Notes: generated by a model from the letters alone, not told the origin. DNA of 64,000 nucleotides from Candidatus Defluviibacterium haderslevense (GCA_016712225.1 JADJRL010000003.1:3051501-3115500), one strand, 5' to 3'. Positions 9,437 through 17,681 are shown, counted from the first letter of the stretch. Made by a program: numbers and translations.

Positions 9437-10585
9437 TTATGATTTAACTTCTTTCGTGCCGTCTGCGTGTAATGCGAATCTACCTGCATTTCTATCGTGA
9501 ACCTGATCTCCTTTTTTCCAGGGCCAACCGCCGAATTGGGTCTTATGATAATCTTCGAAAGCTTGATTGATTTCTTCTTTGGTATTCATAACAAATGGAC
9601 CGTATTGAATGACGGGTTCATTAATGGGTCTACCTTGTAAAATTAACAATCGGCCTTGTGTATTTCCATTGTGGATTATAATATCAAAATCTGAATGGAC
9701 TTCAACTGCTTGATATTTTGAAATTGGTGTGCCGGAGATATTTATTTCCTGGCCTTCGTAATAGTATAGTGTTCTGTTTATTCCGGCGGATGCTTTGGGG
9801 ATGGTCCATTGAGCGCCGGGTTCGAGTTTAATATTCCAAATAGCAACTTCATTATTTGGGTCAGCAGCCCATGAATTGGGTGGTGGGGTAGGTGCTTTAT
9901 ATTGATCCAGATGCCCAGCCATGACTTCAACTTTTATTTGTTTGCCATTTTGGTCTGTAATCATATACTTTGGAATGGTGTCGCTCCATAACATTTTGAA
10001 ATGGGCATCCACCATTTTATTTTTTTTCGGAAGGTTCAACCATATTTGGAATAATTCCATGTGGTTTTCTTTGTCTTTATGGATCAATGGAAACATTTCA
10101 GAATGTTGGACCCCTTTACCTGCAGTCATCCATTGAACATCCCCATGACCATATCTTCCTGCAGCACCTAATGAATCGGCATGATCGACAATACCTTCTC
10201 GAACTACAGTGATGGTCTCAAAACCTCGATGAGGATGTTCAGGAAATCCCGGAACTGTTCTGCCATGGTACATTCTCCAACCATCCTTAATGATAAAATC
10301 ATCGCCCAATGGTCTGTCATCGATAGGAGTGGCTGGGCCCATAACATCATTGCCTTTTGGAAATTTGTCTTCATGATGAACGCAAAATAAAAATGGATCT
10401 TGTGTGTCCCATTGAAATCCTAATGGTTTGATGTTTTTGATGGGATTTTTTTTGTTTTCGTTTGGATTGGGTTCATTCATATCTTTCATTGCTTTTATGA
10501 TTCCAATTGCAGGTAATGTTATTAAACTGGTTAAACCGATTGCCCATTTGCTAAAAAAATGTCTTCTGTTGATATTGCTTTTCAT
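9437..10585 (-). CDS. Pirin family protein with twin-arginine signal
   Basis: The 382-residue protein has a Tat-like leader (NINRRHFFSKWAIGLTSLITLP), so it is probably exported folded. A bicupin pirin body follows. The N-terminal cupin shows PHRGFETITVVREGIVDHAD, with GDVQWMTAGKGVQHSEM supplying the His/His/His/Glu-type metal ligands. The C-terminal cupin contains WTIPKASAGINRTLYYYEG and RLLILQGRPINEPVIQYGPFV. Pirins bind iron and some act as quercetin dioxygenases; most are cytoplasmic, so the export signal is the unusual part. A Bacteroidota-type promoter lies upstream and a hairpin terminator downstream, so it is probably monocistronic. Confidence 0.92.
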   Translation of the reverse strand: MKSNINRRHFFSKWAIGLTSLITLPAIGIIKAMKDMNEPNPNENKKNPIKNIKPLGFQWDTQDPFLFCVHHEDKFPKGNDVMGPATPIDDRPLGDDFIIKDGWRMYHGRTVPGFPEHPHRGFETITVVREGIVDHADSLGAAGRYGHGDVQWMTAGKGVQHSEMFPLIHKDKENHMELFQIWLNLPKKNKMVDAHFKMLWSDTIPKYMITDQNGKQIKVEVMAGHLDQYKAPTPPPNSWAADPNNEVAIWNIKLEPGAQWTIPKASAGINRTLYYYEGQEINISGTPISKYQAVEVHSDFDIIIHNGNTQGRLLILQGRPINEPVIQYGPFVMNTKEEINQAFEDYHKTQFGGWPWKKGDQVHDRNAGRFALHADGTKEVKS

Positions 10586-10632
10586 AAATTAAATTTCTAA
10601 GTTAAAGATATTCATTTACCACATATTAAAGA

Positions 10633-10661
10633 CAAATATATTTCTAAAAGAGTATGCGCAA
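10633..10661 (-). promoter_or_regulatory. Bacteroidota-type promoter of the pirin gene
   Basis: On the minus strand a TTG (10661-10659) precedes TATATTTG (10640-10633) by 18 bases. This matches the TTG / TAnnTTTG -33/-7 pattern of Bacteroidota primary sigma promoters. It lies about 50 bases ahead of the pirin ATG. Confidence 0.55.
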
Positions 10662-10774
10662 TTCTACTTATGTTTATGATCAATTTGTAATGAAAATTAC
10701 CTTTTATTACAATAAATTAAATTGGCATTCATATTTAAGTTGTCCATTCAACATATAGTCCTGTATACTGTCGA

Positions 10775-11416
10775 TTACTTAAGTAATTTAAAAGCATGAG
10801 ACCATTGATTTTGCAACATTCCAGGTATGCACCATAAGATACACAATGGTTCAATAGCTCTTGCGGATTCTACTTTTCCAAAATCTGCTGCTTCCCAACC
10901 GAATTGATCCAGAATATATGAAACTTCTTTTTTGGCATCTTCATTATTACCACAAATAAACATAGTTGGTTTACTCTCAAAATGTGGATCTACCATAAAT
11001 GCACTTCCTACACTATTAAACGCTTTTACAAAGTTAGCTGCTGGCACTTCAAGTTGTAATTCTTCCATTAGGGATTGATCCAGATTGGTATAAAATTTCA
11101 ACACACCATTAGTCGGTGGAGCATCTGCAATTGGATTAGTTGCGTCTATGATAGTTTTACCTTTTAGATGGTCGTGACCCATAAGTTCCAATGCATTTTT
11201 AGATTTACTTCCTTTTACGGCAAGGACTATGATGTCGCCGAATTGAGCTGTTTCTGAAAATGAACCAATTTGTGCATTTGGTCCTGTAATGTTTTTCCAG
11301 TCTTGGAGTTTTGATGGATCGCTAGTCCCTAGCATAACTTCATAACCATATTTTATAAATCCTTTACCCAATGTTTTAGCAACAATTCCTGATCCAACAA
11401 TTCCAATCTTTTTCAT
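10775..11416 (-). CDS. NADPH-dependent F420 reductase-like / NADP oxidoreductase
   Basis: The 213-residue protein has an N-terminal Rossmann fold (KIGIVGSGIVAKTLGKGF). It continues with the family's VMLGTSDPSKLQDWK and IIVLAVKGSK segments and the DATNPIADAPPTNG motif. Length and order fit the 'NADP oxidoreductase coenzyme F420-dependent' family. The name is historical: in Bacteroidota without F420 these probably use another acceptor. It lies upstream of the pirin gene on the same strand with a 189-base gap that contains the pirin promoter, so separate transcription is likely. Confidence 0.85.
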   Translation of the reverse strand: MKKIGIVGSGIVAKTLGKGFIKYGYEVMLGTSDPSKLQDWKNITGPNAQIGSFSETAQFGDIIVLAVKGSKSKNALELMGHDHLKGKTIIDATNPIADAPPTNGVLKFYTNLDQSLMEELQLEVPAANFVKAFNSVGSAFMVDPHFESKPTMFICGNNEDAKKEVSYILDQFGWEAADFGKVESARAIEPLCILWCIPGMLQNQWSHAFKLLK

Positions 11417-11576
11417 GTTTGATATTTTTGATATTTCAACATATTATTCTTGGTATTGTTCAATAGGTAATCAAGCATAGCAATGCATCAATTTATATCA
11501 ACCATAAAGTATTTACAGGTAAATAATAACCTATTTGAATCTCATTTATTCTATACCAAACTTACTGAATACTTAT

Positions 11577-12626
11577 TTATGCTTTAATGGCCCAGCGCAA
11601 TTTTGCAGATCTCGAGCGCGGATTATTGTATATTTCCTGAGAGGATGGAAGTATCGGATCAGCTGCAATTTCAGAATAAATTCCCAAGCGAAATAAACTT
11701 TGGAATGATTTTTTAACACGACGATCTTCACCGGAATGAAAAGTGAGAATTGCGACACGCCCGCCAGTATCAAGCACTGCAGGAAGTTTCTCAAGAAATT
11801 TTTCTAGTACACCAAATTCATTATTGACTTCAATACGTAATGCTTGGAAGCACCGTTGACAAGATTTTTTAATCTGGTCTATTTTGTTATTGTTTGGAAG
11901 GAATCCAAGTGTTTCTGCAATAACTTCTTTTAGTTGATTCGTAGTTTCAATCCCTTTAGTTTTCGCCATTTTAGCAATTATACTTTTCGCAATGATGGCA
12001 GCATGAGGTTCATCTGCATTTTGGATAAGAATGTCTTCCAATTGCTGTTGTGAAATATTTTTTAATAATGCTGATGCAGGTCGTCCACTTTTTGGATTCA
12101 ATCTAAGATCCATAGGTCCATCCATTTTTAAGGAGAATCCTCTTTCGGGATTATCTATTTGCATGGAAGAAACACCTAAATCGGCTAATACAAAATTCAG
12201 CGGTCCGGCTTCTGCAGCAATTTGTTCTATCTCTGAAAAATTCATTTTCTTAATAACGAGCACCTCATCACCAAAACCTAATGAAGCTAAACGTTCTTTG
12301 GTGCGGGGCAATTCAATGGGGTCTACATCAATGGCATAAAGACGGCCTCCAGGTGACAAACATTTGAGTATTTCGAGACTATGACCGCCATACCCTAAGG
12401 TGGCATCTAATCCTATCTGACCTGGTGTAATGTTTAGAAAGTTTAGAATTTCGTTTACACATATAGAGCGATGCATTCCTGCAGGCGTTCGACCTTTTTC
12501 CAAAACCTTGTCAATATCTTCTTTGTAGCGATCCGGTTGAAGTTCTTTATATTTTTCTTTAAATGATTTTGGGTGGGTGCCTTTGTATCTAATACGTCTG
12601 GGTGGTTTTGATTCATTAGGATCCAT
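11577..12626 (-). CDS. rsmH: 16S rRNA (cytosine(1402)-N(4))-methyltransferase
   Basis: RsmH/MraW methylates N4 of C1402 in the 16S rRNA decoding centre. The SAM-binding motif GLDATLGYGGHSLEIL, the HRSICVNEIL start block, NFVLADLGVSSMQIDNPERGFS and the C-terminal TFHSGEDRRVKK / NPRSRSAKLRWA blocks are all present. The frame is open back to 12701, but the ATG at 12626 (MDPNESKPPRR) follows AT-rich leader sequence and gives about 349 residues, closer to the usual size. In most genomes rsmH follows mraZ and precedes ftsL/ftsI; none of these is here. Confidence 0.96.
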   Translation of the reverse strand: MDPNESKPPRRIRYKGTHPKSFKEKYKELQPDRYKEDIDKVLEKGRTPAGMHRSICVNEILNFLNITPGQIGLDATLGYGGHSLEILKCLSPGGRLYAIDVDPIELPRTKERLASLGFGDEVLVIKKMNFSEIEQIAAEAGPLNFVLADLGVSSMQIDNPERGFSLKMDGPMDLRLNPKSGRPASALLKNISQQQLEDILIQNADEPHAAIIAKSIIAKMAKTKGIETTNQLKEVIAETLGFLPNNNKIDQIKKSCQRCFQALRIEVNNEFGVLEKFLEKLPAVLDTGGRVAILTFHSGEDRRVKKSFQSLFRLGIYSEIAADPILPSSQEIYNNPRSRSAKLRWAIKA

Positions 12627-12896
12627 GATGTAAAAGTAATTATTAAACTGGGACCTTTTAAATATAATTTCAACGAATCTTTGATTTGCATTTATTTTCA
12701 AGCTAATTTAAGTTTTACCTGTTTTAAGTAAAGTTTATAATCTATAACATAAATCCAATGAGTGTGTTGTGCTCAAATATAAATTAACTATATACAAAAA
12801 TTTTATATTACACTTGTTAGCAATCGCCAGAATTTTGGTTTTAGTTCATTTTATAACTAACAATTTGCGTTAAATCAAGCCATATTTTATACGTTC

Positions 12897-12927
12897 GTTT
12901 AAAAGTTCCCTGCGTTAGTTTAAAAGT
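12897..12927 (+). promoter_or_regulatory. Paired direct repeats GTTTAAAAGT (operator candidate), copy 1
   Basis: GTTTAAAAGT occurs at 12897-12906 and again at 12918-12927, a period of 21 bp, i.e. two helical turns. The pair sits immediately upstream of the -33 region of the next gene and is preserved exactly in copy 2. That suggests a dimeric activator or repressor site. Confidence 0.6.
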
Positions 12928-12929
12928 AC

Positions 12930-12960
12930 ATGACAAAAACGCATAGACCTGATATCTTTG
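12930..12960 (+). promoter_or_regulatory. Promoter of the first barrel paralog
   Basis: A -33-like ATGAC at 12930 (TTGAC in copy 2) precedes TATCTTTG at 12953-12960, matching TAnnTTTG. The ATG of the gene lies about 115 bases downstream, so there is a long leader that is conserved between the two copies. Confidence 0.6.
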
Positions 12961-13074
12961 ATCTTGTAGATTAAGAGATTCAATATAAGGATACAGTTAT
13001 ATTTTGTAATTAATTAACTTGAATAATATGCTAGCAAACAAACTGGCTTGGTGTTTTTTAAAAAATCTAAATAC

Positions 13075-13875
13075 ATGAAAACTAAAACATTATTTGTTTA
13101 TTTATTTTTACCCTTTGTACTCAATTGTCAAATTATTTCAAAGGTAGAATTAAAATTTAATGGTTATTATTCATTTGTAAAGCATAATTATAAATACACT
13201 GTCAATGAATATAATACAGTATATGCCTATCAACTTCAAACCAATGGAAATTTAACAGATACAGGTTTTAGTTACAAGCCGATTTATGGGATTGTCGATC
13301 CACACAATTATTTAACCTATGAGCCTGAAATTATTTTACGCAAATTCCTATTTAATGAAAGACTAGACATCGGCTTTAAATATGGAATTAAGAGGACTAA
13401 AATAAAGCATGATTTTGCCATTAATCCTTTACGAGCCAGAATTACGGCTATTGTACCTATGAAAGTAGATCAAACTATTTATTATAGTTCATTAGGTCTT
13501 CAAATAGCTTATTATTTACCAAAAATTAAATCAAGAATAGAAATTGGTATTGAGAATAGTATGCCCCATAAAAGAATTGAAAGCAGTACTCGATCAATCA
13601 CTACAGATTTTCGGTTTTATGCTTTTACTGTGGAGCCAACACGAAATTTTAAGCATGGAGGGGGTATTTTCTGTTACTTTATTAATTATAATTATTTTAT
13701 TACGCCTCACTTATTTATTGGTTTTAATTATAAAATTAGTCGTGGTGGTGATGCTACAGACAAATTTAATTTACAAGAATTTATAAATCAAGAGACTAAA
13801 CTTACACACGAAGGATATTATACAAATGGATTGCGATTATTAGGTTTAAATATTGGGTATAGTTTGAATTTTTGA
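13075..13875 (+). CDS. Predicted outer-membrane beta-barrel-like protein, paralog 1
   Basis: About 266 residues from the ATG at 13075; a longer frame from 13048 is not supported by the paralog. It has a signal peptide (TLFVYLFLPFVLNCQ), alternating aromatic/polar strands throughout, and a C-terminal aromatic end (LLGLNIGYSLNF) typical of outer-membrane barrels. By eye it is around two-thirds identical to the protein at 16588-17379, with blocks such as VELKFNGYYSFVKHNY, SRIEIGIENSMP and YTNGLRLLGLN unchanged. No named family was recognised. Expression probably depends on the 21-bp-spaced repeats upstream. Confidence 0.75.
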   Translation: MKTKTLFVYLFLPFVLNCQIISKVELKFNGYYSFVKHNYKYTVNEYNTVYAYQLQTNGNLTDTGFSYKPIYGIVDPHNYLTYEPEIILRKFLFNERLDIGFKYGIKRTKIKHDFAINPLRARITAIVPMKVDQTIYYSSLGLQIAYYLPKIKSRIEIGIENSMPHKRIESSTRSITTDFRFYAFTVEPTRNFKHGGGIFCYFINYNYFITPHLFIGFNYKISRGGDATDKFNLQEFINQETKLTHEGYYTNGLRLLGLNIGYSLNF

Positions 13876-13900
13876 TCATTAGTACGATTTTAAAGCAATT

Positions 13901-13963
13901 TCATTTCATTACTTTATTTTCTTCAAAATTCCATAATCCATAACTTTTTACCCACGTTTTCCT
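13901..13963 (-). pseudogene. 3' remnant of the small membrane protein gene (copy of 17418-17681)
   Basis: The minus strand reads RKTWVKSYGLWNFEENKVMK then stop. It aligns with the C-terminus of the intact protein at 17418 (AWTQSYGLWDYKENKSKLK). A stop codon at 13964-13966 ends the homology, so only about 20 codons survive. Confidence 0.8.
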
Positions 13964-13980
13964 TTAGCAACACCTGCTTC

Positions 13981-14402
13981 TTAAAGAATCCAAGGTCTTT
14001 CAACACTGCCTTGTGTCAATAAACAACCTTCAACTGAAGCCTCGTCAATTTTGTCCATATTTGCAGAATACCAATCTAACACAAATTCAAGACAAGAACC
14101 TCCTATTTTTTCTAAAATATTAAGCCAAGCCTCTCTAAAACAGATATAATGCATATTTATTTGAAGTTGGTAATTTGTCTCTAAATAAATTTCATGGCAT
14201 TGGATAAAATGTCAATTTTTATTTTGTTAAATTCTACTGTAGGTTCAACAATGAATCTATTCATAGGAATTGATATACTTCTAAAAGTTAGATTATCTGT
14301 CTATTAGAAGAATTTATTCGAAATAAGGGCCAGTAATTCTTAACCAACTTTTGTCTAAATGTTTTAATTCTTCTTTTGGCAATTTACGTATTTCTGAATC
14401 TA
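13981..14402 (-). pseudogene. Decayed coding sequence, three readable fragments
   Basis: The minus strand shows protein-like text broken by stops and frame changes. From upstream to downstream: LDSEIRKLPKEELKHLDKSW... stopping at 14314; RSISIPMNRFIVEPTVEFNK... stopping at 14181; and a third frame with YLETNYQLQINMHYICFREA and later DWYSANMDKIDEASVEG, stopping at 13981. Composition and codon use look coding rather than random. No family was recognised. It may be one degraded gene or two adjacent ones. Confidence 0.55.
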
Positions 14403-14656
14403 GGGTTTAGTATAGTTCTATTATTCTATTTTACTAAGGAAACTAATTTTTTTCGAACTTTTAAAGAATATTTCATCACGAATTGTTCACGGGTTTTCCA
14501 CGAATTATCCTCGTCTCATTCTCATATTTTATAGAACTGGGATCTCTCCATGAAAATAATATTTCCATATTCAAATTCGTTTAAGCAATGAGAGCAAAAT
14601 GTTTTTGACCTTAGTCAAATAGCATTGTAAATATTTTAACATTATAATTATTAGAC

Positions 14657-15406
14657 ATGGCACACCAAATCGGCCTGATTAAAATTTCAGGTAAACTCAA
14701 TGATTTAAGTTTTTTCAAAAGCAAATACGGGTATATCGTTCGAACAAAAGGTGGAGCTAGTGGGACCCGGATAAAAACGGATCCAGCCTTCGCTAGAACT
14801 CGAGAAAATAATCAAGAGTTCGCTGAACTGAATCATGCGGGTAAATGGATTCGTACTTCATTGCGAAACATTACTGCCAAAGAATCTGATGCTTTGGTGG
14901 TAAGCAGAATGGTGAAGCAACTAGCTCAGGTAATAAAATTGGATAACTCTAATCTGCGAGGAAGTAGAAAAGTAGGGGTTGGGTTATCTACTGTGGAAGG
15001 CAAAGCACATTTAAAGGGATTTAACTTTAACATTGAATCTGTATTGAGTCAAGTACTCAAATCTAATTATCATGTGGATATAGCACGTGGGGTTGTGCGC
15101 ATTCCTGATTTTCTACCTCAACAGGATTTGGTTTGTCCTTCTGGTGCAACACATTGTAGCATTGAAGCTGCTTGGTCCAAAATTGATTTTATGACAGGTG
15201 CTTTTAATTCTTCAAAGAGTCTTGTGGTAACTTTAGCTTTAGATCTAACTCCTAGTGAGGTTGTGCTAAATCCAACTCAGCTGCCGACAGGAGCAGGTAT
15301 TTTGTTTGTAGTTTTGAAAGTGAGTTTTCTTCAAGAAGTTAATGGGCAATTGTATCCATTGAAGAATGGAGTGATGAATGCGATTGAATTGGTGTCTATC
15401 AGCTAA
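14657..15406 (+). CDS. Conserved Bacteroidota protein of unknown function (FYKSKxGYxxRxKGG-type family)
   Basis: This 249-residue protein has no signal peptide or membrane segment. The N-terminus (IGLIKISGKLNDLSFFKSKY, then GYIVRTKGG, TDPAFARTRENNQEF) belongs to a family I recognise as widespread in Bacteroidota but without an assigned role. The N-terminal half is basic and helical (TSLRNITAKESDALVVSRMV). The C-terminal half is strand-rich and contains a CPSGATHC segment with two cysteines. It sits alone between two gene remnants inside the accessory region, with no operon partner. Confidence 0.75.
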   Translation: MAHQIGLIKISGKLNDLSFFKSKYGYIVRTKGGASGTRIKTDPAFARTRENNQEFAELNHAGKWIRTSLRNITAKESDALVVSRMVKQLAQVIKLDNSNLRGSRKVGVGLSTVEGKAHLKGFNFNIESVLSQVLKSNYHVDIARGVVRIPDFLPQQDLVCPSGATHCSIEAAWSKIDFMTGAFNSSKSLVVTLALDLTPSEVVLNPTQLPTGAGILFVVLKVSFLQEVNGQLYPLKNGVMNAIELVSIS

Positions 15407-15727
15407 TATACTGGCCTTGAACAAATCTTTCTATCTGACAATATATCTAGTAGTTGATTTGGATCACGTCTGCAATCCCAAAAAAAAAATTATAAGTTTT
15501 TGGTCTTTCATGATTTCTTAAAATTTAATATACTCAAGTATAACAAAACCCCTAACATTTTCGGAATCCTGGGAATCAATAATAAAGGGGACTTTTAAAT
15601 TAAATGGGCGGCGTCGCGAAAAGTTTTTAATAGTTTTTTGCTGTAAGCAGATGACTGGTTTCTTAAGTCTTAAAACTTCTTAATCCTTTTTAAGTCATTT
15701 TTTGATCTTTCAGACCAGGCAACTATT
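15407..15727. other. Non-coding stretch, no recognised gene
   Basis: AT-rich sequence with an unusually GC-rich island (GGGCGGCGTCGCG at about 15605-15617). No convincing open frame, hairpin terminator or RNA gene is visible. Confidence 0.5.
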
Positions 15728-15970
15728 TTAGCCATCTAATATATCTTTAAATACTTGGTCGGTTGTATAAAAAAGATTATTTCTATAATCATTTCTGACC
15801 CCCTCAATGTTTAATTTTTGTTCGGAATTTAAAGTTATAATCTGCTTTGTTTCTTGAATGTCTTTTAATTGAGTATAAACTTCTTGAAGCAATTCTTCAT
15901 TGTCAATATTCCCTATTCCTTTGATAGTATTATCTTCAACAGTTGGTAAGGTGTTAATATTTATGCTAAT
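15728..15970 (-). pseudogene. ATG-less coding remnant
   Basis: The minus strand is open for 80 codons between a stop at 15971-15973 and a stop at 15728-15730. It reads as soluble protein text (NIDNEELLQEVYTQLKDIQE, then NIEGVRNDYRNNLFYTTDQV) but has no ATG. The most likely reading is the surviving 3' end of a gene whose 5' part was lost. A TTG start inside the frame cannot be excluded. The family was not recognised. Confidence 0.5.
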
Positions 15971-15993
15971 TTACAAATTAAGTTGATCAACTT

Positions 15994-16092
15994 TTACTAA
16001 TAACAACGATCGTCGAAGTCTCTGACTTCGATTGCATATAATACCAACTAATATCTTAAATTTACTAACGGCGATGGCTCTGACTCCAATGC
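15994..16092. repeat. Two copies of a short palindromic intergenic repeat
   Basis: Two related units lie in the same orientation at 15994-16035 and 16061-16092, sharing TTTACTAA...CG.TG/CG and TCTCTGACT...TGCA. The first contains a perfect hairpin TCGAAGTC-TCT-GACTTCGA at 16013-16031. In the second copy the hairpin is eroded. This resembles REP-like elements. No RAYT transposase is in the window. Confidence 0.55.
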
Positions 16093-16409
16093 AAAACGAT
16101 CGAAGTATGTGGTAAAAAATCTTCAATTCAATATCTGGCAGATGTTCTAATCTAAAATAGTTATGATCAAAGGCAAGAATCAATCTAAACCAATCAATTT
16201 ATTTTCATTAGTTTATAAACAATAAAAATACCAGAATTTAAGCCAGCCTGTGAATTCATAAGCTTCATAGTTAGATACAAGAATGTTTAGTTTGATAAAG
16301 CTAGATGAACTAGGCTTTATTAAAGTAGACGTATTTATTAACGGCTCGCAAATATTTTTCCATTATAAAATGACATTTTGACATAAATCGAGCCATAATT
16401 TATACGCTC

Positions 16410-16440
16410 GTTTAAAAGTTCCCTGCGTTAGTTTAAAAGT
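16410..16440 (+). promoter_or_regulatory. Paired direct repeats GTTTAAAAGT (operator candidate), copy 2
   Basis: GTTTAAAAGT at 16410-16419 and 16431-16440, again with a 21-bp period. The 11-base spacer (TCCCTGCGTTA) is identical to that of copy 1. Confidence 0.6.
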
Positions 16441-16442
16441 AC

Positions 16443-16473
16443 TTGACAAAACTGCACAAGCATGATACCTTTG
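16443..16473 (+). promoter_or_regulatory. Promoter of the second barrel paralog
   Basis: TTG at 16443-16445 and TACCTTTG at 16466-16473 are separated by 20 bases, a good TTG / TAnnTTTG match. The -33 element directly abuts the second GTTTAAAAGT repeat. Confidence 0.65.
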
Positions 16474-16587
16474 ATTTTTTAAAGTAATGAGTAGAAATAT
16501 AAGGAAATGTTTATATTTTGTAATTCATTAACTTGAAATATAGACCAGTCAACAAACTGACTTATTATTTTTAGAATATTTAGATTT

Positions 16588-17379
16588 ATGAAAGTACGAA
16601 TATTATTTTATTTATTTTTACCTACACTACTTAGTAGTCAGGTTATCTCAAAAGTGGAATTAAAATTTAATGGTTATTATTCATTTGTAAAGCATAATTA
16701 TCAATACTCTACAAACGAATATAATACTGTTTATGCTTATCAAGTTCAAACTAATGGCCTCGATACCGATACTACTCTTTCGTACAAACCAATCTTTGGT
16801 ATTGTTGATCCGCATGATTATTTAGCATATGAACCAGAAATTATTATTCGTAAGTTTTTGATTAATAATAGGCTTGATATTGGCTTAAAATTTGGAATCA
16901 AGAAAACCAAAATAAAACATGATTATTCATTTAATCCATTGCAATCAAGGGTAATTACTGTTTTAGTCTTAAAAGTAGATCAAACCATTTATTATGGTGC
17001 ATTAGGTTTGGAATTGGCATATTATATGCCTAAAATTAAATCAAGAATTGAAATTGGTATTGAAAACAGTATGCCACTAAAAAGAGTAGAAAGTAGTACG
17101 CGTGAAATATTTACAGATTTTGAATATTATGCCTATATTGTCGATTCAGATAGAAACTTTAAACATGGCGGAAGCATATGGTGTTATAATTTAAACTACA
17201 GTTATTATATTACACCAAATATATTTGTAGGTGTGAATTATAAATTTAGACGTGGTGGTGAAGCGACCGATAGATTTAAATTGTATGATATAAAAAATGA
17301 TAGGCTGACTCATGATGGATTTTATACAAATGGATTACGATTATTAGGTTTAAATGTTGGGTATAGTTTGAATTTTTGA
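16588..17379 (+). CDS. Predicted outer-membrane beta-barrel-like protein, paralog 2
   Basis: This 263-residue protein has a signal peptide (ILFYLFLPTLLSSQ), strand-rich body and C-terminal LLGLNVGYSLNF. It is a close paralog of the protein at 13075-13875 and shares its full length apart from small indels near residues 57 and 240. The cysteine before the cleavage site in paralog 1 is serine here, so lipidation is not a family trait. The gene converges on the small membrane gene downstream. The function is unknown; barrel topology is inferred from composition and the terminal phenylalanine. Confidence 0.75.
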   Translation: MKVRILFYLFLPTLLSSQVISKVELKFNGYYSFVKHNYQYSTNEYNTVYAYQVQTNGLDTDTTLSYKPIFGIVDPHDYLAYEPEIIIRKFLINNRLDIGLKFGIKKTKIKHDYSFNPLQSRVITVLVLKVDQTIYYGALGLELAYYMPKIKSRIEIGIENSMPLKRVESSTREIFTDFEYYAYIVDSDRNFKHGGSIWCYNLNYSYYITPNIFVGVNYKFRRGGEATDRFKLYDIKNDRLTHDGFYTNGLRLLGLNVGYSLNF

Positions 17380-17417
17380 ACATTAGGACGATATTAAAGC
17401 AATTTCATTTCAATACT

Positions 17418-17681
17418 TTATTTTAATTTGGATTTATTTTCTTTATAATCCCATAAACCATAACTCTGAGTCCAGGCTTTTGTTTTATAACGAACCCAAA
17501 AATGAACTGTAAGTGATAAAATAAATATTATAGCTATTATTTTTAAAAACAATTGACTTTTCCAAAAACATAAAATCAGGCTTCCCAATATAAGGTATTT
17601 AATAAGTCTAAACCAAAGAGGTTGTGCGCTTCTTGAAAAGGCGACTTCAAATTCGCGGAGGAGCGTTCGTTTAATTGACAT
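17418..17681 (-). CDS. Small membrane protein, unknown function
   Basis: An 87-residue protein with a basic N-terminus (MSIKRTLLREFEVAFSRSAQ), two hydrophobic stretches at about residues 27-42 and 45-62, and a polar C-terminus (KAWTQSYGLWDYKENKSK). The N-terminal basic helix suggests a cytoplasmic start. A 3' fragment of a second copy lies at 13901-13963, and conservation of that tail shows this frame is real. No family name was recognised. Confidence 0.65.
   Translation of the reverse strand: MSIKRTLLREFEVAFSRSAQPLWFRLIKYLILGSLILCFWKSQLFLKIIAIIFILSLTVHFWVRYKTKAWTQSYGLWDYKENKSKLK

Larger units (their letters stand above)
12871..13963. repeat. Segmental duplication, copy 1
   Basis: About 1.1 kb that matches 16384-17480 over the whole length. 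It carries the same promoter and direct-repeat pair, the paralogous ORF, the same 3' tail (AAAGCAATTTCATTTCA), and finally a fragment of the small membrane gene that is intact only in copy 2. Copy 1 is therefore probably the derived, truncated copy. Confidence 0.85.
16384..17480. repeat. Segmental duplication, copy 2
   Basis: Counterpart of 12871-13963, containing promoter, paired repeats, barrel paralog and the convergent end of the small membrane gene. The membrane gene is intact here, so this is the likely parental locus. Confidence 0.85.

Noticed and set aside
13075..13875. Lipoprotein reading of barrel paralog 1 (cysteine before the cleavage site)
   Set aside because: The paralog has serine at that place and the C-terminus is barrel-like.
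15971..16183. 70-codon minus-strand frame over the palindromic repeat
   Set aside because: Translation of repeat sequence; ends at the same spot where the ATG-less remnant begins in the same frame, but the peptide text does not look coding.
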